DNA from: Massilia psychrophila
GTDB lineage: Bacteria > Pseudomonadota > Gammaproteobacteria > Burkholderiales > Burkholderiaceae_D
NCBI RefSeq assembly: GCF_002760665.1
Contig: NZ_PDOB01000018.1
Location: forward strand, 1 to 64,000
Reading direction: 5' to 3'
DNA length: 64,000 nucleotides
Part shown: piece by piece, positions 1-11,304 of the stretch
Layout: each line of letters starts with the position of its first letter
Numbering within the stretch: the stretch's first letter is position 1
Translations under genes and position numbers: made by a program
Notes under the pieces: model-generated
The model's input: the letters and a program-made list of their open reading frames with translations, nothing else
Database searches by the model: none
Told to the model about the DNA's origin: nothing

Positions 1-181
1 GTATATCCCGTCGTCCTCGCGAACGCGGGGACCCAGTTTGCACGATAAGCGGATCAACTTTTAACGGACGATGCCGGGCGGTGTCGCTGTTGCCGAGAAA
101 TTGGGTCCCCGCGTGCGCGAGGACGACGTGGCAATTACGGCCATTCGACGTTTTGCGGCACCCGCGTGCGCGAGGACGACA
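1..181. repeat. REP/BIME-like palindromic repeat cluster, copy A
   Basis: Non-coding DNA downstream of lpdA is built from inverted modules of the type GTCCCCGCGTGCGCGAGGAC and its reverse. Positions 25-157 match 10939-11071 without gaps over 133 bp; by hand I count about 17 mismatches (roughly 87% identity). The conserved part includes the non-palindromic interior around GATCAACTTTTAACGGACGA. A further half module lies at about 163-180. This resembles a REP/BIME-type intergenic repeat; it carries no gene that I can support. Confidence 0.75.
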
Positions 182-190
182 TCAAATGAG

Positions 191-2008
191 CTACCGCTTG
201 CGCGGCGGCGGCAAGTCCGTGCACACCCCTTCATACACTTCAGCGGCCATGCCGATCGATTCGCCCAGCGTCGGATGCGGGTGGATCGTCTTGCCGATAT
301 CGACGCCGTCGGCGCCCATCTCGATCGCCAGCGCGATTTCGCCGATCATGTCGCCGGCGTGCGTGCCGACGATGCCGCCGCCGACGATGCGATGGGTGTC
401 GGCGTCGAACAGCAGCTTGGTGAAACCCTCGTCACGGCCGTTGGCGACCGCGCGTCCGCTCGCGGCCCACGGGAAGTGGCCCTTCTCCAACTTGATGCCC
501 TTCGCTTTTGCCTCGTCCTCGGTCATGCCGACCCATGCCACTTCGGGATCGGTGTACGCCACCGAAGGAATCACCTTGACGTCGAAGTACGCCTTTTCGC
601 CATGCGCCGCTTCGGCCGCGACGTGGGCCTCGTGTACCGCCTTGTGCGCCAGCATCGGCTGGCCGACCAGGTCGCCGATGGCGAAGATGTGGGCGACGTT
701 GGTGCGCATCTGGCCGTCGACCGGGATGAAACCGCGCTCGGTCACCGAGACGCCGGCCTTGTCGGCGCTGACCTTGCCGCCGTTCGGACTGCGCCCGACC
801 GCCACCAGCACCATGTCGTAGAGCTGCGGTTCGGGCGCCACGGCGCCCGCCTCTGCTGCTTCGAACGTGACCCTGATGCCTTCGGGCAGCGCTTCCACGC
901 CGACCGTTTTGGTTTTAAGCATGATCTTGTCGAAGCGGTGCTCGTTGAATTTCTGCCAGACTTTCACCATGTCGCGGTCGGGGCCTTGCATCAGGCCATC
1001 CATCATTTCGACGACGTCGATGCGCGCGCCCAGCGTCGAATAGACGTGGGCCATCTCGAGACCGATGATGCCGCCGCCGATCACCAGCATTTTTTTCGGA
1101 ATCGCCCGCAGTTCGAGCGCGCCGGTGGAGTCGACGATGCGCGGATCTTCCGGCACGAACGGCAGCTTGACGACGGACGAACCGGCCGCGATGATCGCTT
1201 TTTTAAATGCGACCACTTTTTTGCTGCCGTCGACCCCAATCACCTCGATGTGGTTGGGGCCGATGAACTGGCCGACGCCCTGCACCACGTTGACTTTTCT
1301 CGCCTTGGCCATGCCGGCCAGGCCGCCCGTCATCTTGCCGACGACTTTATCTTTCCAGCCGCGCAGCTGGTCGATATCGACCTCGGGCTTGGCGAACGTG
1401 ATGCCGTGCTTGCTCATCGACGCCGATTCGTCGATCACCGCCGCCACGTGCAGCAGCGCCTTCGATGGAATGCAGCCGACGTTCAGGCACACGCCGCCAA
1501 GAGTGGCATAACGCTCGATGAGCACCGTGTCCATGCCGAGGTCGGCGGCGCGGAAAGCGGCCGAGTAACCGCCGGGACCGGCGCCCAGCACCATCATCTC
1601 GCACTCGACGTCGACCTTGCCGGCGTAGCTGGCAGCGGTCGGCGCCGGCGTGGTTGCCGGCGCCGCCGGCGCCGGGGCGGCCGGCGCATACGACTCGGTG
1701 TTCGAGGTCGGCGCCGGCGCCCCGGCCATCGCCGGTGGGCTGACAGCGTCCGCGGCTGGAGCTAAACCGGCGCTGTCGTCGAGCAGCAGCAGCAGCGAGC
1801 CTTCGGCCACCTTGTCGCCGACCTTGATTTTCAATTCCTTGACGACACCGGCGTGGCTGGCCGGGATTTCCATGCTGGCCTTGTCGGACTCGACCGTGAT
1901 CAGCGACTGATCGACCTTGATCGTGTCGCCCACTTTGATCATCAGTTCGATCACTTCGACTTCCTTGAAGTCGCCGATATTGGGGACTTTTACTTCAATC
2001 ATGCTCAT
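191..2008 (-). CDS. lpdA: Dihydrolipoyl dehydrogenase (PDH E3) with N-terminal lipoyl domain
   Basis: E3 of the pyruvate dehydrogenase complex: an FAD enzyme that reoxidises dihydrolipoyl groups with NAD+. About 605 residues, longer than the usual 470 or so because residues 1-80 are a biotinyl/lipoyl domain with the ESDKAS lipoylation site (Lys43). An Ala/Pro linker follows, then the FAD dinucleotide motif GAGPGGY, the redox disulfide in GGVCLNVGCIPSK, the NAD-binding GGGIIGLE and the C-terminal catalytic HPHPT. The start is placed at ATG 2008 because GGAG lies 6 nt upstream; an in-frame TTG at 2020 lacks such a site. It is the last gene of aceE-aceF-lpdA, 12 bp after aceF. E3 with its own lipoyl domain is known in other betaproteobacteria and Neisseria. 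Confidence 0.96.
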   Translation of the reverse strand: MSMIEVKVPNIGDFKEVEVIELMIKVGDTIKVDQSLITVESDKASMEIPASHAGVVKELKIKVGDKVAEGSLLLLLDDSAGLAPAADAVSPPAMAGAPAPTSNTESYAPAAPAPAAPATTPAPTAASYAGKVDVECEMMVLGAGPGGYSAAFRAADLGMDTVLIERYATLGGVCLNVGCIPSKALLHVAAVIDESASMSKHGITFAKPEVDIDQLRGWKDKVVGKMTGGLAGMAKARKVNVVQGVGQFIGPNHIEVIGVDGSKKVVAFKKAIIAAGSSVVKLPFVPEDPRIVDSTGALELRAIPKKMLVIGGGIIGLEMAHVYSTLGARIDVVEMMDGLMQGPDRDMVKVWQKFNEHRFDKIMLKTKTVGVEALPEGIRVTFEAAEAGAVAPEPQLYDMVLVAVGRSPNGGKVSADKAGVSVTERGFIPVDGQMRTNVAHIFAIGDLVGQPMLAHKAVHEAHVAAEAAHGEKAYFDVKVIPSVAYTDPEVAWVGMTEDEAKAKGIKLEKGHFPWAASGRAVANGRDEGFTKLLFDADTHRIVGGGIVGTHAGDMIGEIALAIEMGADGVDIGKTIHPHPTLGESIGMAAEVYEGVCTDLPPPRKR

Positions 2009-2020
2009 CGTGCGCTCCAA

Positions 2021-3355
2021 TCACAGCAGGGTTTTGCGCAGGTCGGCCAGGACGTCGGCCAGATATGCGGTGAAACGCGCGCCCATCGCGCCATCGATCA
2101 CGCGGTGGTCGTACGACAGCGACAGCGGCAAGATCAGGCGGGGCTGGAAGGCGGCGCCGTCCCACACCGGTTTCATCGCCGTTTTCGACAAGCCGAGGAT
2201 CGCCACTTCCGGCGCGTTGATGATCGGCGTGAAATACGTGCCGCCGATGCCGCCCAGGGACGAGATCGTGAACGTCGCGCCCTGCATGTCGGCCGGCTTG
2301 AGTTTGCCGTCGCGCGCCATGGCCGACAGCTCGCCCATTTCGGTGGCGATCTGCGACACCGATTTTTTATCGGCGTCTTTCAGTACCGGCACCACCAGGC
2401 CGTTCGGCGTATCGGCGGCAAAACCGATGTTGTAGTACTGCTTGAGGATCAGGTTGGCGCCATCTGCCGACAACGACGAGTTGAACGCCGGGTATTTTTT
2501 CAAGGCCGAGACGCTGGCCTTGATCACAAACGCGAGCATGGTCAGCTTGACAATCGACTTGGCCTTGGCCAACGCCGCGTTCGAATCGACGCGGAATTGT
2601 TCGAGATCGGTGACATCCGATTCGTCGTACTGCGTCACGTGCGGAATCATCACCCAATTGCGGTGCAGGTTCGGGCCGCTGATCTTCTTGATGCGCGACA
2701 GCGGCAGCAGCTCGGTCGGGCCAAACTTGCTGAAGTCGAGGGACGGCCATGGCAGCAGGTCGAGTCCGACGCCGCTGCCGGTACCGCCGGCAGGCTTGGA
2801 AGCCGGCTCGGCGCCGCCGGCCATGATGCCCTTGACGAAATTCTGCACATCGTCCTGGGTGATGCGGCCCTTCGGTCCGCTGCCGTTGACACGCAACAGG
2901 TCGACGCCGAGTTCGCGGGCGAACTTGCGGATCGATGGCGATGCGTGGGCGGTCGATTTCGTCACCGCCGGGGCTGCGGCCGCGGGAGCAGGAGCAGGCG
3001 CGGCAACTACAGGCGCAGGTGCGACAGCTACAGGTGCGGGTGCGGCAGCGGCAGCGGCGGGTGCGGGTGCGGGTGCGGGTGCGGCGGCAGGTGCAGCTTC
3101 GGCCGGCGCCGCGGCGTCGGCCGCTTCCAATATCAGCACCAGCGAGCCTTCGGCCACTTTGTCGCCGACCTTGATTCTTAGTTCCTTGACCACGCCGGCG
3201 TGGCTGGACGGGATCTCCATGCTGGCCTTGTCCGATTCGACCGTGACGAGCGACTGGTCGACCTTGATGGTGTCGCCCGGCTTGACCATCAGTTCGATCA
3301 CTTCCACTTCCTTGAAGTCGCCGATATCCGGGACCTTGACTTCCACAATGCTCAT
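2021..3355 (-). CDS. aceF: Dihydrolipoyllysine-residue acetyltransferase (PDH E2)
   Basis: E2 core of pyruvate dehydrogenase, transferring acetyl from lipoyl to CoA. 444 residues: one N-terminal lipoyl domain (Lys43 in ESDKAS), a long Ala/Pro linker (about 84-130), a peripheral subunit-binding domain (about 137-175, with SPSIRKFARELGVDL and GRITQDDV), and a C-terminal catalytic domain ending with the HxxxDG motif in SYDHRVIDGA. E. coli AceF has three lipoyl domains; here there is one, and a nearly identical one sits on the adjacent E3. The ATG has GGAG 7 nt upstream. It lies 129 bp after aceE (that gap holds palindromic repeats) and 12 bp before lpdA. Confidence 0.96.
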   Translation of the reverse strand: MSIVEVKVPDIGDFKEVEVIELMVKPGDTIKVDQSLVTVESDKASMEIPSSHAGVVKELRIKVGDKVAEGSLVLILEAADAAAPAEAAPAAAPAPAPAPAAAAAAPAPVAVAPAPVVAAPAPAPAAAAPAVTKSTAHASPSIRKFARELGVDLLRVNGSGPKGRITQDDVQNFVKGIMAGGAEPASKPAGGTGSGVGLDLLPWPSLDFSKFGPTELLPLSRIKKISGPNLHRNWVMIPHVTQYDESDVTDLEQFRVDSNAALAKAKSIVKLTMLAFVIKASVSALKKYPAFNSSLSADGANLILKQYYNIGFAADTPNGLVVPVLKDADKKSVSQIATEMGELSAMARDGKLKPADMQGATFTISSLGGIGGTYFTPIINAPEVAILGLSKTAMKPVWDGAAFQPRLILPLSLSYDHRVIDGAMGARFTAYLADVLADLRKTLL

Positions 3356-3398
3356 GGGATTACTCCGTTATTGTTGGTTTTTTTCTACAACACTCGAG

Positions 3399-3482
3399 AC
3401 CGTCATTGCCGCGTACGCGGCAATCCCATTTCGTCGCTGACTCGCGCAAACTGGGTCCCCGCCTTAGCGGGGACGACGACTC
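3399..3482. repeat. REP-like palindromes between aceE and aceF
   Basis: Two hairpin-forming modules fill most of the 129-bp gap. The first is GTCATTGCCGCGTACGCGGCAAT near 3402-3424. The second is CTGGGTCCCCGCCTTAGCGGGGACGACG near 3451-3478 and shares the GGGTCCCCGC/GCGGGGACGAC core with the repeats at 1-181 and about 10939-11095. Inside an operon such elements can stabilise upstream mRNA or partly terminate transcription. That effect is inferred, not seen. Confidence 0.7.
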
Positions 3483-3484
3483 GA

Positions 3485-6181
<2,697 letters not shown>

Positions 6182-6453
6182 TGTTGCGTCTCCTGGTTAT
6201 GGGCGCCCTGCTCGTTGCAGATCGGCAGTTCGCTGGCGCCGGTTTACTGATTATTTACCAATATGAAAAGTTAGTGTGGGGATTCTAACACCAGTCTCAG
6301 TTAATTTCAAATCACGATATGCAATTTCATAATGCGGAATATAGTTGATTTTCTGCCTGAGTCATTGCTTGGCAATATAAGGACGTTCCGGGTTCAAAGG
6401 CGCGCGATAACGACAGCGGCTTTATAATCCCGGTTCCCCTTGCCTATTACAAA
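6182..6453. promoter_or_regulatory. aceE/folD divergent intergenic region with candidate operators
   Basis: 272 bp, AT-richer than its surroundings, between divergent aceE and folD. Visible symmetry: an imperfect 17-bp palindrome ATTTC-N7-GGAAT at 6324-6340, and an inverted repeat GTTAG-N10-CTAAC at 6270-6289. Either could be an operator for the PDH operon, since the aceE promoter must be here. I cannot assign a regulator; an IclR-type TTCC-centred site is one possibility for the first. Confidence 0.35.
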
Positions 6454-7308
6454 ATGCCAAATACCATGACCGCCCAACTGATCGACGGAGTTCTCCTTTC
6501 CCAACAACTGCGCGCCGACATCGGCCATCGCGCCACGGCGCTGAGCGCGCGCGGCAGGCAGCCGGGACTGGCGGTGATCCTGGTCGGCGAAGATCCGGCC
6601 AGCGCAGTCTATGTGCGCAACAAGGTGAAAGCCTGCGCCGACGTCGGTTTTCATTCGGTCTTCGAAAAATATGACGCCGATCTGAGCGAAGCCGCCCTGC
6701 TCGAGCGCGTCAAAGCCCTCAACGCCGATCCGGCCATCCACGGCATCCTGGTGCAGATGCCGCTGCCGCGCCACATCAATCCGCACAAGGTCATCGAGGC
6801 GATTTCGACAGCCAAGGACGTCGATGGATACTCGGTGCTGAGCGCGGGTGAACTGATGACCGGACTGGCCGGATTCCGCCCCTGCACGCCGTACGGCTGC
6901 ATGAAGCTGATCGAGAGCACCGGCGTCGACTTGCGCGGCAAGCATGCGGTTGTGATCGGGCGCAGCAATACGGTCGGCAAACCAATGGCAATGCTGCTCT
7001 TGCAAGCTAACGCCACCGTCACCATCTGCCATAGTGCAACACCGGACCTGGCCTGGCACACCCGCCAGGCCGACGTGGTGGTGGTCGCTGTCGGCCGGCG
7101 CAACACGCTCACCGCCGACATGGTCAAGCATGGCGCCATCGTCATCGACGTCGGCATGAACCGCGACGACAACGGCAAGCTGTGCGGCGACGTCGACTTT
7201 GCCGGCGTGCGCGAACTGGCCTCCTACATCACGCCGGTGCCGGGCGGAGTGGGACCGATGACGATCACCATGCTGCTGATGAATACGGTAGAAGCGGCCG
7301 AGCGTTAA
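6454..7308 (+). CDS. folD: Bifunctional methylenetetrahydrofolate dehydrogenase/methenyl-THF cyclohydrolase
   Basis: Interconverts 5,10-methylene-, methenyl- and 10-formyl-tetrahydrofolate with NADP+. Typical FolD length. Visible motifs: [14 protein letters not shown] with the catalytic Tyr-x3-Lys, VQMPLPRHI, the NADP-binding [15 protein letters not shown] and the C-terminal [18 protein letters not shown]. Two in-frame starts lie 12 bp apart (6454 and 6466); neither has a clear Shine-Dalgarno site. The second gives MTAQLIDG, which fits the family N-terminus well, so the true start may be 6466. Divergent from aceE; the peptidase gene follows after 25 bp and may be cotranscribed. Confidence 0.95.
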   Translation: MPNTMTAQLIDGVLLSQQLRADIGHRATALSARGRQPGLAVILVGEDPASAVYVRNKVKACADVGFHSVFEKYDADLSEAALLERVKALNADPAIHGILVQMPLPRHINPHKVIEAISTAKDVDGYSVLSAGELMTGLAGFRPCTPYGCMKLIESTGVDLRGKHAVVIGRSNTVGKPMAMLLLQANATVTICHSATPDLAWHTRQADVVVVAVGRRNTLTADMVKHGAIVIDVGMNRDDNGKLCGDVDFAGVRELASYITPVPGGVGPMTITMLLMNTVEAAER

Positions 7309-7333
7309 ATCATTGAATATCGAAAGAGAGCTT

Positions 7334-9424
7334 ATGAACACCCAGACCATTATCAGCAATCCCCTGCTTGATTTTTCAGCCCTGCCGCGTTTCGACGACA
7401 TCAATCCCGAGCATGTGCAGCCGGCCATCGATGAACTGATCGCCGGCGCCAGCGCCGTCGTCACCGAACTCGAGGCGCCGCGCGCAGACGTCACCTGGGA
7501 AAATTTTGTCATCCCGCTCGAAGACGCTACCGAAAAACTGGGCCGCGCCTGGGGCGTGGTGAACCACCTCAACAACGTTGTCGACACGCCCGAACTGCGC
7601 GCCGCCTACAACGAAAACCAGCCGAAGGTCACCGAATTCTGGACCGCGCTGGCGCAAAACGAAGCGCTGTTTGCCAAGTACAAGGCACTCAAGGCGAATC
7701 CGGACTACGTCAACCTGTCGCCAGCGCGTAAAAAAATCATCGAGAACGCGCTGCGCGACTTCCGCCTCGGCGGCGCCGAACTGCCGGAAGAAAAAAAGGC
7801 GCGCTTCGCCGACATCCAGGAACAGCATGCCGCCGTGTCGACCCGGTTTTCCGAGAACGTGCTCGACGCCACCAACGACTACAAGCTGATCGTTGATGAC
7901 GAAGCCGAGCTGGCCGGCCTGCCCGACGACGTCAGGCAAGCGGCGCGCGCCGCCGCCGAAAAGGACGGCAAGGCCGGTTTCCAGTTCACGCTGCACTTTC
8001 CGTCCTACTTCCCGATCCTGCAGTTTGCCGACAAGCGCAGCCTGCGCGAGACAATTTACCGCGCCAGCGCGACCAAGGCGTCCGAGCTGGGCGTCGTTTT
8101 CAGCGAGCTGGAAAAATGGGATAACACGAGCAATATCGCCACCTTGCTGAAATTGCGCGACGAAGAGGCAAAGTTGCTCGACTACCGCAACTTCGCCGAG
8201 GTGTCGCTGGTGCCGAAGATGGCGCAAAGTCCGGAACACGTGATCGAATTTCTGGAGGACCTGGCGCGCCGCGCGCGGCCGTTCGCCGAGAAAGACCTGG
8301 CCGAACTGCGCGCTTTTGCCAAGGACGAGCTGGGAATCGAACCGCTTGAAGCCTGGGACCTGACGTACGCGTCGGAAAAACTGCGTGAGCAGCGTTACGC
8401 ATTCTCGGCCCAGGAAGTAAAAGAATATTTTCCCGAGCCGAAAGTGGTCAACGGCTTGTTCAAGCTGGTGCAGTCGCTGTTCAACGTGAGCATCGCGCTT
8501 GACGCCGCGCCGGTATGGCATCCGGACGTGCGCTTCTACCGCATCGAGCGCGACGGCAAGCTGGTCGGCCAGTTCTATCTCGACCTGTACGCGCGCAGCG
8601 GCAAGGGCGGCGGCGCCTGGATGGACGACGCCAGGGGACGCCGGCTGGAAACCGGCGGCATGCTGCAAACCCCGGTTGCCTATCTGACCTGCAACTTCAC
8701 GCCACCGGCGGCAATCGATGGCGTGCTGCAGCCGTCGTTGTTCACGCATGACGAAGTGACGACGCTGTTCCACGAATTCGGCCATGGCCTGCACCACATG
8801 CTGACCCAAGTCGACGAAATTTCGGTGTCCGGCATTTCCGGCGTCGAGTGGGATGCGGTCGAGTTGCCGTCCCAGTTCATGGAAAACTTTTGCTGGGAAT
8901 GGGATGTGCTGCAGCACATGACCGCCCACGTCAAGACCGGGGAAGCGCTGCCGCGCCCGCTGTACGACAAGATGCTGGCGGCGAAGAATTTTCAGTCCGG
9001 CATGCAGACCCTGCGCCAGGTCGAGTTTTCGCTGGTCGACATGCACCTGCACTATGACTACGATCCGGCCAGCGCGCGCTCGATCCAGGAACTGATCAAC
9101 GAAGTGCGCGAAAAATTCTCGGTCATGTTGCCGCCATCGTTCAACCGGTTCCAGCACTCGTTCGGACATATTTTTGCCGGCGGGTATGCTGCCGGTTACT
9201 ATAGCTACAAATGGGCTGAAGTGTTGTCGGCCGACGCCTACGCCGCTTTCGAGGAAGCGGTCGAAGCGGGCGGCGGCGCCCTGTCCGAACAAACCGGCAA
9301 CCGCTTCCAGCAAGAAATTCTCGCGGTTGGCGGTTCGCGCTCGGCGCTCGAGTCGTTCCAGGCCTTCCGTGGCCGCGAGCCAAGCATCGATGCCTTGTTG
9401 CGCCATAGCGGAATGAGTTCTTAA
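7334..9424 (+). CDS. prlC: M3 family oligopeptidase (oligopeptidase A-like)
   Basis: Cytosolic zinc metallopeptidase of the thimet-oligopeptidase (M3) family, which degrades short peptides, including signal-peptide remnants in E. coli OpdA. About 696 residues, the family length. The zinc site is H480-E-F-G-H484 with the third ligand E510 in DAVELPSQFMENF; E481 is the catalytic glutamate. The C-terminal FNRFQHSFGHIFAGGYAAGYYSYKW is the conserved substrate-closing loop region. ATG 7334 has GAGAG a few bases upstream; an in-frame TTG at 7313 is less likely. Starts 25 bp after folD. The symbol prlC is by family resemblance. Confidence 0.93.
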   Translation: MNTQTIISNPLLDFSALPRFDDINPEHVQPAIDELIAGASAVVTELEAPRADVTWENFVIPLEDATEKLGRAWGVVNHLNNVVDTPELRAAYNENQPKVTEFWTALAQNEALFAKYKALKANPDYVNLSPARKKIIENALRDFRLGGAELPEEKKARFADIQEQHAAVSTRFSENVLDATNDYKLIVDDEAELAGLPDDVRQAARAAAEKDGKAGFQFTLHFPSYFPILQFADKRSLRETIYRASATKASELGVVFSELEKWDNTSNIATLLKLRDEEAKLLDYRNFAEVSLVPKMAQSPEHVIEFLEDLARRARPFAEKDLAELRAFAKDELGIEPLEAWDLTYASEKLREQRYAFSAQEVKEYFPEPKVVNGLFKLVQSLFNVSIALDAAPVWHPDVRFYRIERDGKLVGQFYLDLYARSGKGGGAWMDDARGRRLETGGMLQTPVAYLTCNFTPPAAIDGVLQPSLFTHDEVTTLFHEFGHGLHHMLTQVDEISVSGISGVEWDAVELPSQFMENFCWEWDVLQHMTAHVKTGEALPRPLYDKMLAAKNFQSGMQTLRQVEFSLVDMHLHYDYDPASARSIQELINEVREKFSVMLPPSFNRFQHSFGHIFAGGYAAGYYSYKWAEVLSADAYAAFEEAVEAGGGALSEQTGNRFQQEILAVGGSRSALESFQAFRGREPSIDALLRHSGMSS

Positions 9425-9448
9425 GGGGGCATGCCTGCAAGGGAATAT

Positions 9449-10066
9449 ATGAGAACGAACAGGACAGTGGCACGCTGGGCATTGCTCGGTCCGGGCTTGC
9501 TGCTGTGCGCGGCCGGCGTCGGCGCGCAGGTGTACAAGTGGACCGATGCCAAGGGCGTGGTCAGTTTCAGCGACCAGCCGCCGCCGGCCAACGCCCGCAA
9601 GGTTGAACGCAAGTCGCTCGAGCCAACCAGCGCCAGGGCCGAATTGCCGTATGCGCTGGCCGAGGCCGCCAAGATGCACCCGGTGGTGCTCTACACCACC
9701 GCATCTTGCGAAGCCTGCGACCAGGGCCGCGCCCTGCTGCGCCAGCGCGGCATCCCGTTTGCCGAAAAAACCGTGCAATCGAACGACGACCAGCAAAAGC
9801 TGAAAGACGCCGGCAGCGATGGCCAGTTGCCGCTGCTGCTGGTCGGCACCAGCCGCCGCATCGGTTTCGAAGCCGGCGCCTGGAACGCGGCGCTTACCGA
9901 CGCCGCCTATCCTTTGTTACGGCGCTTGCCGGCGAATTGGCAACATCCTGCCGCCATATCGGCAGCACCGCCGCGCAACGTCGTGCCCGACGCGCCGGCT
10001 GCGCCAGCGGCGCCGGCGAACCGACCAAAACCGCCGCCGGATGCCCCACCGGGCTTTCAATTTTAA
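9449..10066 (+). CDS. Exported DUF4124-glutaredoxin-fold protein
   Basis: About 205 residues. A signal peptide (basic MRTNRTVAR, hydrophobic WALLGPGLLLCAAG, cleavage near VGAQ) precedes a DUF4124 module beginning VYKWTDAKGVVSFSDQPPP. A glutaredoxin-like domain follows from about residue 73 (HPVVLYTTASCEACDQG, a CxxC site, with QLPLLLVG as the cis-Pro loop). The C-terminal 50 residues are Ala/Pro-rich and probably disordered. Likely a periplasmic thiol-disulfide protein; partner unknown. ATG 9449 is preceded by AAGGG at 5 nt; an in-frame ATG at 9431 also has a purine-rich leader. 8 bp before holC. Confidence 0.8.
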   Translation: MRTNRTVARWALLGPGLLLCAAGVGAQVYKWTDAKGVVSFSDQPPPANARKVERKSLEPTSARAELPYALAEAAKMHPVVLYTTASCEACDQGRALLRQRGIPFAEKTVQSNDDQQKLKDAGSDGQLPLLLVGTSRRIGFEAGAWNAALTDAAYPLLRRLPANWQHPAAISAAPPRNVVPDAPAAPAAPANRPKPPPDAPPGFQF

Positions 10067-10074
10067 GGACCGCG

Positions 10075-10506
10075 ATGACCCGGATCGACTTTCATACCAA
10101 TATCGTTGACAAGCTCAGTTACGCCTGCCGCCTGACGCGCAAGGCGTATGCCGCCGGCGGCAAGCTGGTGCTGCTGACCGAAGACGCGCGTCAAGCCGCC
10201 AGCGTCAACGAGGCGCTGTGGACGCTGTCGGAGACCGACTTCCTGCCGCACGTGATGCTGGGCGACGCGCTGGCGGCGCAGACGCCGATCATCGTCACCT
10301 GTGACAACAGCGAGCAGGCCGAACTGCCGCATGGCGACATGCTGATCAACCTGACGCGGCACATCCCGGCCAACGTCGGGCGCTTCCAGCGCGTTTTCGA
10401 AATCATTTCCACCGATGAGATTGATGCCGCCGCCGGCCGCAAACGCTACCTCGACTACAAGCAAAAATCCTATCCCCTGACCCACTTCGTCGCGGGAAAA
10501 ACATGA
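10075..10506 (+). CDS. holC: DNA polymerase III subunit chi
   Basis: Clamp-loader accessory subunit that pairs with psi and contacts SSB. 143 residues, the normal chi length. Recognised by the pattern RIDFHTN, YACRLTRKAYAAGGKLVLLTED, NEALWTLSETDFLPHV, VTCDNSEQ, HGDMLINL and FEIISTDEIDAAAGRKRYLDYK. ATG 10075 has AAGGA 5 nt upstream. Its stop overlaps the next start by 4 bp (ATGA), so the two are probably translationally coupled. Confidence 0.93.
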   Translation: MTRIDFHTNIVDKLSYACRLTRKAYAAGGKLVLLTEDARQAASVNEALWTLSETDFLPHVMLGDALAAQTPIIVTCDNSEQAELPHGDMLINLTRHIPANVGRFQRVFEIISTDEIDAAAGRKRYLDYKQKSYPLTHFVAGKT

Positions 10507-10859
10507 AGCCTCAGCCGTCGTTCGACGCAAGCATTCCGGTATTGACCGAAGTTTTCCAGGATCAGTCCGCCAGACCGACGCCGCCGGCAGCCGACGACGC
10601 CGAGGCCGTGGCGAGCTGGGCGGAGCCGGAAATGGCGACGCTGGAACAGCGGCTGTGCGCGCGCATCTTGCAGCAGTTGCAGGGCCGGGTCGACGTCGCG
10701 CTCGAACAGCGCTTGCGCGACGGCATGGAAGAAGCGCTGCAACACGCAATGGCCGGTTTGACCAGCGAAATCCGCCGCAGCCTGCAGCAGACCATCGAAA
10801 AAATCGTCGTGCGCGCCGTCGCGCAGGAACTGACGCACCTTCGGGCGCTGAAGAAATAG
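10503..10859 (+). CDS. Small uncharacterised protein coupled to holC
   Basis: 118 residues with no signal peptide or membrane segment. An acidic/Pro N-terminus containing SIPVLTEVF is followed by a mostly helical, amphipathic C-terminal half (about 48-115) with regular Leu/Gln/Arg spacing that could form a coiled coil. It overlaps holC by 4 bp. A small holC-linked protein of this type occurs in Burkholderiales (a DUF2486-like family); that assignment is from memory and low in certainty. Function unknown; position suggests a link with the replisome, which is inference. Confidence 0.7.
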   Translation: MKPQPSFDASIPVLTEVFQDQSARPTPPAADDAEAVASWAEPEMATLEQRLCARILQQLQGRVDVALEQRLRDGMEEALQHAMAGLTSEIRRSLQQTIEKIVVRAVAQELTHLRALKK

Positions 10860-10869
10860 CGCACCTCCC

Positions 10870-11095
10870 GGTAATCGTCCTCGCGAACGAGGGTGTCGCA
10901 AAAGGTCGCTCAACTCTAGATCCGTCGTGCGCGCGCAGGCGGGGACCCAGTTTGCGCGATAGGCTGATCAACTTTTAACGGACGAAGCCAGGCATCGTCG
11001 CTATGCTTGAGAAATTGGGTCCCCGCGTGCGCGAGGACGACATGATAATTGCGGCCATTCGACGTTTTGCGACCCTCGCACGCGGAGACCCCATT
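10870..11095. repeat. REP/BIME-like repeat cluster, copy B, in a 445-bp gene-free gap
   Basis: The gap between the holC partner and the livK-like gene contains a degenerate half module (about 10873-10893), then positions 10939-11071, which align without gaps to 25-157 at roughly 87% identity, then a further inverted GGGGTC-type end near 11080-11094. The remaining bases 11096-11304 hold no recognisable gene and presumably the promoter of the next gene; I see no convincing -35/-10 pair. Confidence 0.75.
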
Positions 11096-11304
11096 TGGAC
11101 GAGCCGCTGGACCAACCCGCCTGCCCCCGACGCATCTGCTTACAAAATCGGCAGCGTTCAATCCCAAATTGCGTCCACCCAACAGCCTCTCTCCACGTTT
11201 ACCCCTTTGCGAAGCAAGTAATTTGTTGTACCTTTTGCCCTGAGTAAAAATTTCGTAATCGGCGTCAAGAGCGCTGTCTTACCCTCACCCATTGGAGAAT
11301 GTCC

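Noticed and set aside
7376-9796. A minus-strand open frame of about 800 codons opposite the M3 peptidase
   Set aside because: Antisense artefact of strong codon bias; the sense frame has the HEFGH zinc motif.
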